Part shown: piece by piece, positions 1 through 6,584 of the stretch
Layout of the letters: each line of letters begins with the position of its first letter
Position numbering within the stretch: position 1 is the stretch's first letter
Source: Pedobacter sp.
GTDB taxonomy: Bacteria; Bacteroidota; Bacteroidia; Sphingobacteriales; Sphingobacteriaceae
Reading direction: 5' to 3'
Length of the DNA: 14,634 nt
Assembly: GCA_004295885.1 (NCBI GenBank)
Contig: SEDG01000029.1
Location: forward strand, 1-14,634
The notes under the pieces: generated by a model
What the model saw: only the letters and a program-made list of their open reading frames with translations
Database searches by the model: none
Told to the model about the DNA's origin: nothing
Program-made: the position numbers and the translations under genes

Positions 1-93
1 AAAGAATTAAACTGGAAAGCCGAACTGGGTGTAGAAGAAATGATGAGCTCTGCTTGGAATTGGGAAAAATACTTAAGGGATAATCCTTTCTAA
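1..93 (+). CDS. galE: UDP-glucose 4-epimerase, C-terminal end (partial)
   Basis: Only the last 30 codons and the TAA stop are inside the window. The translated tail contains ELNWKAELGVEEMM and then SAWNWEKYLRDNPF. This is the characteristic C-terminus of GalE-type epimerases, where a Leu-x-Trp-x-Ala stretch is followed by a Trp-Asn-Trp near the end. GalE interconverts UDP-glucose and UDP-galactose using bound NAD, supplying galactose units for cell-surface glycans. The stop codon at 91-93 shares its last A with the ATG of the next gene (TAATG), which indicates translational coupling. The sugar-nucleotide gene rfbB lies one gene downstream, which supports the assignment. The catalytic part is outside the window, so function rests on the tail and the context. 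Confidence 0.8.
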   Translation, partial: KELNWKAELGVEEMMSSAWNWEKYLRDNPF

Positions 94-659
94 TGAAATT
101 AAGTGAGCATAAAGATTTAAAAGTTGAGATTTTAGCTTTGCCCCCAAAAGAGAAAGATAAACTCTTGCTTCGCTTGGTAGCAAAAGACAAGGTGCTTACA
201 GAACATTTGCATTTTTTATTATTAGAAGATGAAAGCAATCTGAGAGATAGGGTGAGTAATATTAAAGAACTCATTTTACAAAATTTAAAGGGTTTTAAAT
301 CTGCAAAAAATGTGAATTCTAAAGATGTTTTAGCTAACTTACGTAAGCTGGCTAAAGCAGTTAATCATAACTTTAGAGTAACAAAAGCAAGTTTTGAAGA
401 TGTAGAATTAAGATTGTTTTTATATAACAATACGATAACAGATTTTAAGTCAGGTCTTTTCTCATCTTACAAAAACTATGATGAGCTTTTTGCAAAATTT
501 TTTATTAAATCAACCCTAATTACTTTTCGCAAGTTTGGAAAGCTGCATGAGGATTTGCAATTTGATTTAAGGGATGAAATGAGCAATTTACTAGAAAAAA
601 TATTCACTGGAAATATGGCGAAAATAGCTAGAGAGCTAGGTTTACCCGAAGAATTATAA
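93..659 (+). CDS. Conserved-looking helical protein of unknown function
   Basis: I do not recognise a characterised family. The 188-residue product has no signal peptide and no membrane segment. It is rich in Lys, Leu and Glu and reads as almost entirely alpha-helical. Notable stretches are LPPKEKDKLLLRLVAKDK (about residues 17-34) and a second helical block after residue 80. The first half looks like a packed helical-repeat motif, and the C-terminus ends in a short IARELGLPEEL segment. The ATG overlaps the galE stop by one base and the stop lies one base before rfbB, so the gene is embedded in a tight operon with two sugar-nucleotide enzymes. That position could reflect operon history and does not by itself prove a role in polysaccharide synthesis. 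The gene is intact, and its base composition matches its neighbours. Confidence 0.8.
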   Translation: MKLSEHKDLKVEILALPPKEKDKLLLRLVAKDKVLTEHLHFLLLEDESNLRDRVSNIKELILQNLKGFKSAKNVNSKDVLANLRKLAKAVNHNFRVTKASFEDVELRLFLYNNTITDFKSGLFSSYKNYDELFAKFFIKSTLITFRKFGKLHEDLQFDLRDEMSNLLEKIFTGNMAKIARELGLPEEL

Positions 660-660
660 A

Positions 661-1713
661 ATGAAAAAGATTTTAATTACAGGAGGAGCAGGTTTTATTG
701 GCTCGCATGTTGTTCGAAGGTTTGTGAATAACTACCCACAATATGAAATTGTTAATTTGGATGCGCTCACCTATGCTGGGAATTTAGCGAATCTAACTGA
801 TATAGAAGATAAAGCAAATTACAAGTTTGTAAAAGCTGATATCACTGATGCCGCAGAAATTAACAATCTTTTTAAAACAGAAAATTTTGATGCTGTAGTT
901 CACCTAGCGGCCGAATCTCACGTAGACCGGTCAATTGTAGATCCAACTGCATTTGTAATGACTAATGTAATAGGCACCGTTAACCTTTTAAATGCTGCCA
1001 GAGAATTTTGGAAAGGTAACTATGAATCTAAACGTTTTTACCATGTTTCAACAGATGAAGTTTATGGAGCATTAGGTGAAACTGGAATGTTTACAGAATC
1101 TACTGCGTACGATCCTCATAGTCCATATTCTGCATCGAAGGCAAGTTCTGATCATTTTGTACGTGCTTATCATGACACTTATGGTTTAGATGTTGTTATT
1201 TCTAATTGTTCCAACAATTATGGGTCACATCATTTCCCTGAAAAATTAATACCATTGGCCATGAATAACATAAAGAATAATAAGCCTGTTCCCGTTTACG
1301 GTAAGGGAGAAAACGTTAGAGATTGGCTTTGGGTAGAAGATCACGCCAGAGCGATTGATGTAATTTTTCATCAGGCTAAAACTGGAACAACGTATAATAT
1401 TGGTGGGCATAATGAATGGAAAAACATTGATTTGATTCATTTGTTGTGTGATATTATGGATCAAAAACTAGGAAGGGCTCAAGGAGAATCAGCCAAGTTA
1501 ATCACATTTGTAACTGACAGAGCTGGTCACGACTTGAGATATGCAATTGATTCAACAAAACTTCAAAACGAATTAGATTGGGTGCCAAGCTTACAGTTTG
1601 AAGAAGGCTTGGCAAAAACAGTAGATTGGTATTTAAATAACGAGGATTGGTTAAATAATGTAACTTCAGGAAATTATCAAGCATACTATGATAATCAATA
1701 TAAAGGGAGGTAA
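661..1713 (+). CDS. rfbB: dTDP-glucose 4,6-dehydratase
   Basis: The 350-residue protein is full length for the RfbB/RmlB family, which are cytosolic extended short-chain dehydrogenases. They convert dTDP-D-glucose to dTDP-4-keto-6-deoxy-D-glucose, the second step toward dTDP-rhamnose and related deoxysugars. The NAD-binding glycine motif GGAGFIG is at residues 8-14. The LAAESHVDRS segment is at 82-91, and the dehydratase triad Thr-Asp-Glu at 131-133 lies within STDEVYG. The catalytic Tyr-x-x-x-Lys pair is Tyr156 and Lys160 in YSASK. The segment NCSNNYG (about 198-204) and the RDWLWVEDH region (about 221-229) are also typical. The start follows the preceding stop by one base. No rmlA, rmlC or rmlD is visible here, so the final sugar cannot be told. 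The Thr-Asp-Glu triad makes a plain epimerase unlikely. Confidence 0.96.
   Translation: MKKILITGGAGFIGSHVVRRFVNNYPQYEIVNLDALTYAGNLANLTDIEDKANYKFVKADITDAAEINNLFKTENFDAVVHLAAESHVDRSIVDPTAFVMTNVIGTVNLLNAAREFWKGNYESKRFYHVSTDEVYGALGETGMFTESTAYDPHSPYSASKASSDHFVRAYHDTYGLDVVISNCSNNYGSHHFPEKLIPLAMNNIKNNKPVPVYGKGENVRDWLWVEDHARAIDVIFHQAKTGTTYNIGGHNEWKNIDLIHLLCDIMDQKLGRAQGESAKLITFVTDRAGHDLRYAIDSTKLQNELDWVPSLQFEEGLAKTVDWYLNNEDWLNNVTSGNYQAYYDNQYKGR
1705..1710 (+). promoter_or_regulatory. Strong Shine-Dalgarno sequence for a TTG start
   Basis: GGGAGG ends five bases before the TTG start codon at 1716 and sits in the last codons of rfbB. It is a near-perfect match to the anti-SD core. Bacteroidota genes usually lack such sites, so here it helps fix an otherwise weak start. 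Confidence 0.6.
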
Positions 1714-1715
1714 TT

Positions 1716-2450
1716 TTGTTCAATTGGTTTAAAAAGAAAAAAGAACCAGAATTTGATTTTTCAGTGATTGGAACAGATATGCACTCGCATATTTTACCAG
1801 GTATTGATGATGGGGCGAAAAATATAGATGACTCCATCATGCTAGCCAAGCGTTTTAAAGCCTTAGGTTTTAAAAAAATAATTGCCACGCCACATATTAT
1901 GGCCGATTATTTTCGAAATACACCTTCCACAATTAATAGGGCGTTGGATATATTAAGAGAAGGACTATTGCAAAATAGTATCGACTTAGAAGTTCATGCC
2001 GCCGCAGAATACTATCTAGATGAAACCTTTGAAAGTAAAATACAAAAAAAAGAAGTGTTAACTTTTGGTGAGAATTACCTTCTTTTTGAATTGTCTTATA
2101 TCAATGCTCCTCATAATTTATTTGAAATTATTGCCAAAATTCAAGATGCAGGCTACCAACCTGTTTTAGCTCACCCAGAACGATACCCTTACTATTACAA
2201 CTCTATAGAAAGTCACCAACAGATTAGAGAAACAGGTTGTTTATTGCAATTAAATACAATTTCATTAACAGGATATTATGGTAAACATGCCAAATCAACA
2301 GCAGAAGAATTGTTAGATAACTATTGTGTAAATTTTATTGGTACCGATATGCATCATCTTCGCCATGCGGATGCTTTAAAAGAATCTTTAAATTCAGAAA
2401 GACTCCAAAATTTATTGGCCCAGCCTCAAATAAATAATTTGTTGTTGTAG
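1716..2450 (+). CDS. CpsB/YwqE-type tyrosine-protein phosphatase (PHP domain)
   Basis: The 244-residue protein matches the polymerase-and-histidinol-phosphatase (PHP) fold phosphatases that act on the bacterial tyrosine kinases controlling capsule and exopolysaccharide assembly. Metal-binding motifs visible in order are His23-x-His25 followed by PGIDDG (28-33), ATPH with His60, Glu98 in AAEYY, HPERY with His153, and GTDMHH with Asp211 and His213. All are in the expected order for CpsB/YwqE. There is no signal peptide, so the protein is cytosolic. The start is TTG at 1716, because the first in-frame ATG lies at codon 22, directly against the HxH metal site, and cannot be the true start. A strong ribosome binding site supports TTG. 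It follows rfbB by two bases, which fits a role in surface polysaccharide control. No kinase partner gene is in the window. Confidence 0.9.
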   Translation: MFNWFKKKKEPEFDFSVIGTDMHSHILPGIDDGAKNIDDSIMLAKRFKALGFKKIIATPHIMADYFRNTPSTINRALDILREGLLQNSIDLEVHAAAEYYLDETFESKIQKKEVLTFGENYLLFELSYINAPHNLFEIIAKIQDAGYQPVLAHPERYPYYYNSIESHQQIRETGCLLQLNTISLTGYYGKHAKSTAEELLDNYCVNFIGTDMHHLRHADALKESLNSERLQNLLAQPQINNLLL

Positions 2451-2475
2451 CTTTTAACTGTACTAGTAAACTGGA

Positions 2476-3705
2476 TTATTCGTACCTTAAAGCTTCAACA
2501 GGGTCTAGTTTTGATGCTTTTTTAGCAGGATAATACCCAGAAAGTATGCCAATGCCCACGCAAAGTGCAAAACCAATCATAATAAACAACCACGGCATTA
2601 AAAACGCACCTCCCATAGAAAGGGATATTAGATTTCCAATTCCAACTCCCAATAGAATTCCAAAAAATCCACCGAGTAAACAAATTACAATTGCTTCTAT
2701 TAAAAATTGTTTTCTAATTACAGATGGATTTGCTCCAATAGCTTTCCTAATACCAATTTCACGTGTACGCTCTGTAACAGATACCAACATAATGTTCATC
2801 AATGCTATTGATGCTCCTAGAAGAGTAATGGCGCCGATAGCGATACCACCAATTACCACGTATTTTAAATTTTCATCTAAAGTTTCTGCAACAGAGTCAC
2901 TTTTAGTAATCTCAAAATTATTTGGTTGACCAACTTTAACCTTTCTTATATTTCTAAATTCAGAGGTAGCCTCACCAATAACATTGTCCATTAATTCTTT
3001 ACTTGGTACATTAACAGTTATGGTGTAAGATGGGTTTGAATTGGAATTAATCAGCTTTGCTTTGTATAGTGGAACATAAACGGCTCTATCTGTATTTGCA
3101 CCCATTCCCGAACCTTTTTCTGCAAGCACACCAATAACTTTAAACTTGTTATTACCAACATTGATCACTTTATCTAATGGAGTTTCTTTTTTGAAAACTG
3201 TTTTAGCGATCTCACTTCCAATGATACAAATGTTATTACCTAAAGTAGCTTCAGAATTTGTGAAATTTCTTCCTAATGAAAGATTTAGTCCTTGAGAACC
3301 TAAACCATTTTCGTCAATACCTTGTACGTTAATATTTGGATTTGTTTTTTCTTGCTGATACTTAACCGTTGAACCTCCGCTGGCAAATACACTTACTGCA
3401 ACATTTGCAGGTGCATTTAATCGTTCCTTAAATTTCATAGCATCTTCATAACGGATGGATTTAAAAGGCTTCGGTCTTTTACCATTTCCAATTCTTATGC
3501 CGCTTCCTCTATTTCTAATGTTAAATGAATTAGCTCCCATACTAGAAAAAGCTTCGGTCATACTCGTTTTTATAGCATCAATGGTGGTTAAAATTCCAAC
3601 CAAGGCAGACAAGCCAATCGCAATAATTAACGCCGTAAGAATGGTGCGAAGGCGATTACTTTTAATAGATTGTAGTGCAAGTCTTACGTTTTCGGTATAA
3701 GTCAT
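2476..3705 (-). CDS. MacB/FtsX-type ABC transporter permease
   Basis: The 409-residue product has the layout of a MacB-like permease. It has one N-terminal membrane helix (about 22-44), a large extracytoplasmic domain (about 45-280) and three C-terminal helices (about 282-306, 334-361 and 368-392). After the second helix comes TERTREIGIRKAIGA (about 310-324), the signature coupling segment that contacts the ATPase. The C-terminal PAKKASKLDPVEALRYE is also typical. Family members work with an ATPase in macrolide, lipoprotein or peptide export, or in mechanotransmission across the envelope. Neither an ATPase nor a membrane-fusion protein is adjacent, so the partners must be encoded elsewhere and the substrate is unknown. 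It is convergent with the phosphatase gene, with 25 bases between them. The ATG at 3705 lies just before the Thr-Tyr-Thr-Glu-Asn start usual in Bacteroidota permeases of this type. Confidence 0.93.
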   Translation of the reverse strand: MTYTENVRLALQSIKSNRLRTILTALIIAIGLSALVGILTTIDAIKTSMTEAFSSMGANSFNIRNRGSGIRIGNGKRPKPFKSIRYEDAMKFKERLNAPANVAVSVFASGGSTVKYQQEKTNPNINVQGIDENGLGSQGLNLSLGRNFTNSEATLGNNICIIGSEIAKTVFKKETPLDKVINVGNNKFKVIGVLAEKGSGMGANTDRAVYVPLYKAKLINSNSNPSYTITVNVPSKELMDNVIGEATSEFRNIRKVKVGQPNNFEITKSDSVAETLDENLKYVVIGGIAIGAITLLGASIALMNIMLVSVTERTREIGIRKAIGANPSVIRKQFLIEAIVICLLGGFFGILLGVGIGNLISLSMGGAFLMPWLFIMIGFALCVGIGILSGYYPAKKASKLDPVEALRYE

Positions 3706-3732
3706 TTGATGGAAATAAATACGAATTAGGAG

Positions 3733-3768
3733 TAAAAATAAAAAGTCCCGCTGTTAAGACAACGAGAC
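3733..3768 (-). terminator. Intrinsic terminator downstream of the Fe-S carrier gene
   Basis: Read on the minus strand, a 10-base stem with a 4-base loop (3768 to 3745) is followed by a T-rich tract (TTTTTATTTTTA). Two of the ten pairs are G-U on the minus-strand RNA. On the plus strand the same positions become C-A mismatches, so the hairpin is strong only in the minus direction. It lies about 29 bases after the stop of the iron-sulfur carrier gene. Confidence 0.75.
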
Positions 3769-3782
3769 CTGTTAAAATGTTA

Positions 3783-3790
3783 CAAATATA
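3783..3790 (-). promoter_or_regulatory. Possible -7 promoter box (TATATTTG) for the ABC permease
   Basis: The minus strand reads TATATTTG, an exact match to the Bacteroidota -7 consensus TAnnTTTG. I see no TTG at the usual spacing upstream. It lies just beyond the Fe-S carrier stop and just before the terminator hairpin, so it may be fortuitous or may start a leader that contains the hairpin. Confidence 0.35.
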
Positions 3791-3796
3791 ATGGGC

Positions 3797-4150
3797 TTAA
3801 ACCGAGAAGCTAGTTCCGCAACCGCAAGAACTTGCTGCATTCGGATTGCTAAAAGTAAATCCCCTAGAGTTTAAACCATCTTGCCAATCAACCTGCATTC
3901 CTAATAAATACATTTGATGCGCTTTGTGCATAAATATCTTAATTCCGTCTACTATAAATTCTTGGTCGCCATCTTTCTTTTGGTCAAAACCTAAAACATA
4001 GCTCATTCCAGAGCACCCACCACCTTCAACTCCAACCCTTAATCCAAAATCATCAGCTATTTCTTGTTGGTCTTTAAGTTTCAAAAGTTCCTTAACCGCA
4101 GTTTCTGTAAATGATACAGGTGCAAAAGTAGTTTCTACCGTGTTACTCAT
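3797..4150 (-). CDS. A-type iron-sulfur carrier (HesB/IscA family)
   Basis: The product contains the three conserved cysteines of A-type carriers: Cys46 in GGGCSGMSY, and Cys109 and Cys111 in the C-terminal CGCG motif. These ligate a transferable Fe-S cluster, so the protein delivers clusters from the SUF or ISC assembly machinery to apo-enzymes in the cytosol. I chose the ATG at 4150, giving 117 residues, the normal family length. A longer in-frame start at 4234 would add 28 residues of uncharacteristic sequence, overlap the divergent gene and swallow a good promoter box. The protein could be called IscA, ErpA or SufA; the sequence alone does not separate these. No other Fe-S assembly gene is nearby, so it is a stand-alone gene with its own promoter and terminator. 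Confidence 0.92.
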   Translation of the reverse strand: MSNTVETTFAPVSFTETAVKELLKLKDQQEIADDFGLRVGVEGGGCSGMSYVLGFDQKKDGDQEFIVDGIKIFMHKAHQMYLLGMQVDWQDGLNSRGFTFSNPNAASSCGCGTSFSV

Positions 4151-4170
4151 ATTTTTAAAATTAGTACCAG

Positions 4171-4178
4171 CAAATATA
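4171..4178 (-). promoter_or_regulatory. -7 promoter box (TATATTTG) for the Fe-S carrier gene
   Basis: The minus strand has TATATTTG about 20 bases upstream of the ATG at 4150, an exact TAnnTTTG match at a position that would give a short 5' leader. The TTG expected around -33 is not visible, so this is a partial match. Confidence 0.5.
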
Positions 4179-4240
4179 AATATTAATGTACATTTTTGTT
4201 CGTTGCACTTATTAATATTACGGTATTCAAACAAAATAAA

Positions 4241-4771
4241 ATGAACCTCACCTACTTTTTTACTCAGGTTGCCATTATCGGATTTGGCGGAATAATAACT
4301 GTCGCTGCTGCTTATTTTTTGTTAAAGAATGATATTCAAAATTACTTCAGATTTAAAACTTTAGAAGCAAATAAGGATAGTCATAACTCACTTTTTCCTC
4401 TTCGTTTGCAAGCCTACGAGCGCTTGATTATTTTTACAGAGCGCATAAATCCCTCCAATCTTTTAGTGAGATTACATCAACAAGGTATTGGTATTAAAGA
4501 ATTACAGGCAATTATCTTAAATGACATCAAATCAGAATATCAACACAACATTACCCAACAACTTTACTTAGATTCAGTAAGTTGGAATGTAGTTCGTAAG
4601 TTAAAAGATGATACCATTGCAATGATAAACAATGTGGTTCAAGGATTGCCAGAAACGGCAACTGGCATAGATCTCAGTAAAAAAGTTTTGCAACACATGA
4701 GTGGGATAGGAGAGAATCCGTACGATTTAACAATAGACCACCTGAAAAAATATATACATAAATTGTTTTAA
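4241..4771 (+). CDS. Membrane-anchored protein of unknown function
   Basis: The 176-residue product has one hydrophobic N-terminal segment (about residues 6-26, FFTQVAIIGFGGIITVAAAY). A soluble domain of about 150 residues follows. The sequence LRLQAYERLIIFTERINPSNLLVRLH (roughly residues 54-79) and a later block with DSVSWNVVRKLKDD suggest an amphipathic helical domain, possibly forming a coiled coil. I believe similar proteins occur widely in Bacteroidota without an assigned function, but that is memory rather than a search. I chose the ATG at 4241. An upstream in-frame ATG at 4196 would add 15 residues inside the divergent promoter region and weaken the hydrophobic N-terminus. Downstream, 75 bases separate it from the mutase gene. 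A functional link to it is not shown. Confidence 0.8.
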   Translation: MNLTYFFTQVAIIGFGGIITVAAAYFLLKNDIQNYFRFKTLEANKDSHNSLFPLRLQAYERLIIFTERINPSNLLVRLHQQGIGIKELQAIILNDIKSEYQHNITQQLYLDSVSWNVVRKLKDDTIAMINNVVQGLPETATGIDLSKKVLQHMSGIGENPYDLTIDHLKKYIHKLF

Positions 4772-4793
4772 GGGTTATTCGTTTAATCTTTTA

Positions 4794-4835
4794 AACTGGT
4801 TATTGTGTTTTAAACAATTAACTACTTCACCAGTT
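4794..4835. repeat. Nested inverted repeat upstream of the mutase gene
   Basis: AACTGGT (4794-4800) is perfectly inverted as ACCAGTT (4829-4835). Inside it, ATTGT (4802-4806) pairs with ACAAT (4814-4818). It ends 11 bases before the mutase ATG. It has no T-tract, so it is more likely an operator or a leader structure than a terminator. Confidence 0.45.
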
Positions 4836-4846
4836 AACCAAAAAAT

Positions 4847-6391
4847 ATGGGTAAGAAATTCACCACAACATCTGGAATTGAAATAAAGGATATTTATACT
4901 TCTGCCAAAACTATAACAGAAACTGCAGGCGAATTTCCATTTACCAGAGGGATACAGAAAGATATGTATCGTGGGCGTTTATGGACAATGAGACAGTATG
5001 CTGGTTTTTCAACTGCCGAAGAATCCAATAAACGTTATCATTATTTATTGGCACAAGGTACCATGGGATTGTCTGTTGCATTTGATTTGCCAACACAAAT
5101 AGGTTATGATTCGGACCACGAAATGGCAGATGGAGAGGTTGGAAAAGTCGGTGTAGCCATAGATTCACTAAAAGATATAGAGATACTTTTTGATGGCATA
5201 GAGTTAAAAAAGATAACCACCTCCATGACTATCAATGCCACAGCTTCTATTTTGTTAGCAATGTATATCGCGTTAGCAAAAAAACAAGGAGCAGATTTAA
5301 AGGAAATATCAGGTACAATCCAAAATGATATATTAAAGGAGTATGCAGCTCGTGGAACATATATCTATCCTCCGAAAGCATCAATGCGTATCATTACAGA
5401 TATTTTCGAATATTGTAGTAAAGAAGTTCCAAAGTGGAATACAATTTCAATTTCTGGTTATCATATTCGCGAAGCAGGATCTACGGCGGTACAAGAGTTG
5501 GCGTTTACCTTAGCAAATGGAAAAGCTTATTTAAACGCTGCACTAGAAAAAGGTCTAGACATTAATGTTTTTGCAAAGCGATTATCTTTCTTTTTTAATT
5601 GCCACAATAATTTTTTCGAAGAGATTGCCAAGTTTAGGGCAGCAAGAAGAATGTGGGCAAAAATCACAAAATCCCTTGGCGCTACTGATGAAAAAGCAAT
5701 GATGTTGAGGTTTCATACACAAACTGGAGGTTCAACACTTACAGCTCAGCAACCACTAAACAACGTAATTAGAGTTACCAACCAAGCAATGGCTGCGGTT
5801 TTAGGAGGAACACAATCTTTGCATACTAATGGTTATGATGAGGCTTTATCTTTGCCAACCGAAGCTGCAGCAAAAATCGCCCTGCGCACCCAACAAGTGA
5901 TTGCTTTTGAGAGTGGGGTAACAGATACGGTTGACCCATTGGCAGGTTCATATTTTATAGAAACATTAACGGATGAAATAGAAAATGCAGCACTTATATA
6001 TATAGATAAGATAGATGCAATGGGTGGTGCTGTTAATGCAATCGAAAATGGTTATATACAACAAGAAATTGCCAATTCAGCATATCAATATCAAAAGGAA
6101 GTAGAAAGTGCAGAGCGAATCATTGTAGGTGTTAATAAATTTACTCAAGAAACAGAAGCGATTACTGATACGTTAACCATAGATGAAACGATCAGATTAA
6201 TTCAAACTGAAAAATTAACACAATTAAAAGCAGAAAGAAACAATGAAGCGGTAACATCTGCGTTAAGTAGGTTAACTGAAGCTGCTAAATCAAGCGATAA
6301 TTTAATGCCCTTTATCCTTATTGCTGTAGAAGAATATGCCACATTGGGCGAAATAGCAGATTGTTTAAGAAACGTGTTTGGAGAATATTAA
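4847..6391 (+). CDS. Methylmalonyl-CoA mutase large (catalytic) subunit, no B12 domain
   Basis: The 514-residue protein covers the TIM-barrel catalytic part of acyl-CoA mutases, which rearrange (R)-methylmalonyl-CoA and succinyl-CoA using adenosylcobalamin. The segment WTMRQYAGFSTAEESN (46-61) and FDLPTQIGYDSDH (79-91) are near-invariant. By alignment from memory to the Propionibacterium enzyme, the substrate-reading residues are kept: Tyr41 (Tyr89 there), Gln159 (Gln197), Arg169 (Arg207), Tyr205 (Tyr243) and His206 (His244). The Tyr and Arg pair favours methylmalonyl-CoA over isobutyryl-CoA or 2-hydroxyisobutyryl-CoA. The cobalamin-binding domain with Asp-x-His-x-x-Gly is absent. Full-length mutases run to about 700 residues, so this must pair with a separate B12 subunit, as in archaeal-type split mutases. 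No such subunit, epimerase or MeaB-type GTPase is in the window. The exact substrate remains inferred. Confidence 0.9.
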   Translation: MGKKFTTTSGIEIKDIYTSAKTITETAGEFPFTRGIQKDMYRGRLWTMRQYAGFSTAEESNKRYHYLLAQGTMGLSVAFDLPTQIGYDSDHEMADGEVGKVGVAIDSLKDIEILFDGIELKKITTSMTINATASILLAMYIALAKKQGADLKEISGTIQNDILKEYAARGTYIYPPKASMRIITDIFEYCSKEVPKWNTISISGYHIREAGSTAVQELAFTLANGKAYLNAALEKGLDINVFAKRLSFFFNCHNNFFEEIAKFRAARRMWAKITKSLGATDEKAMMLRFHTQTGGSTLTAQQPLNNVIRVTNQAMAAVLGGTQSLHTNGYDEALSLPTEAAAKIALRTQQVIAFESGVTDTVDPLAGSYFIETLTDEIENAALIYIDKIDAMGGAVNAIENGYIQQEIANSAYQYQKEVESAERIIVGVNKFTQETEAITDTLTIDETIRLIQTEKLTQLKAERNNEAVTSALSRLTEAAKSSDNLMPFILIAVEEYATLGEIADCLRNVFGEY

Positions 6392-6409
6392 TTTGGGGTT
6401 AAAAAATAG

Positions 6410-6418
6410 TTATCAACA
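6410..6418 (+). promoter_or_regulatory. DnaA-box-like site 1
   Basis: TTATCAACA differs from the classical DnaA box TTATCCACA at one base. It lies 167 bases upstream of dnaA and is repeated in inverted orientation at 6494-6502. Confidence 0.5.
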
Positions 6419-6432
6419 CAAAAAATTTAGGT

Positions 6433-6466
6433 TAAGTAGTTTATGCTACTGCTTCTGAACTACTTA
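6433..6466. repeat. Inverted repeat between the two DnaA-box-like sites
   Basis: TAAGTAGTT (6433-6441) is perfectly inverted as AACTACTTA (6458-6466) around a 16-base loop. An alternative shorter hairpin pairs AGTAG (6435-6439) with CTACT (6446-6450). No T-run follows on the plus strand, so I do not call it a terminator of the mutase gene with confidence. Confidence 0.5.
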
Positions 6467-6493
6467 CAAATTAATTGAAAAAATTGTTCTTTT

Positions 6494-6502
6494 TGTTGAT
6501 AA
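6494..6502 (-). promoter_or_regulatory. DnaA-box-like site 2
   Basis: On the minus strand this reads TTATCAACA, identical to the site at 6410-6418. It lies 82 bases before the dnaA start. Two identical 9-mers facing each other upstream of dnaA are consistent with autoregulation or with part of an origin. Confidence 0.5.
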
Positions 6503-6584
6503 TTTTTTGAATATTCGATGTTCCAAAAGGGCACGTCCGTAATGTCCTTATTAGAACTGAAAACCAACAAATTAACGAATAACA

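Noticed and set aside
1502..1888. 128-residue minus-strand frame across the rfbB and phosphatase junction
   Set aside because: It lies opposite two well-supported genes and its residue mix shows no domain.
4151..4234. 28-residue N-terminal extension of the Fe-S carrier
   Set aside because: The family length is met from 4150; the extension overlaps the divergent gene's upstream region and covers a TATATTTG promoter box.
6433..6466. Terminator of the mutase gene
   Set aside because: The inverted repeat is sound, but the sequence after it on the plus strand has no T-run, so it is listed as an inverted repeat only.
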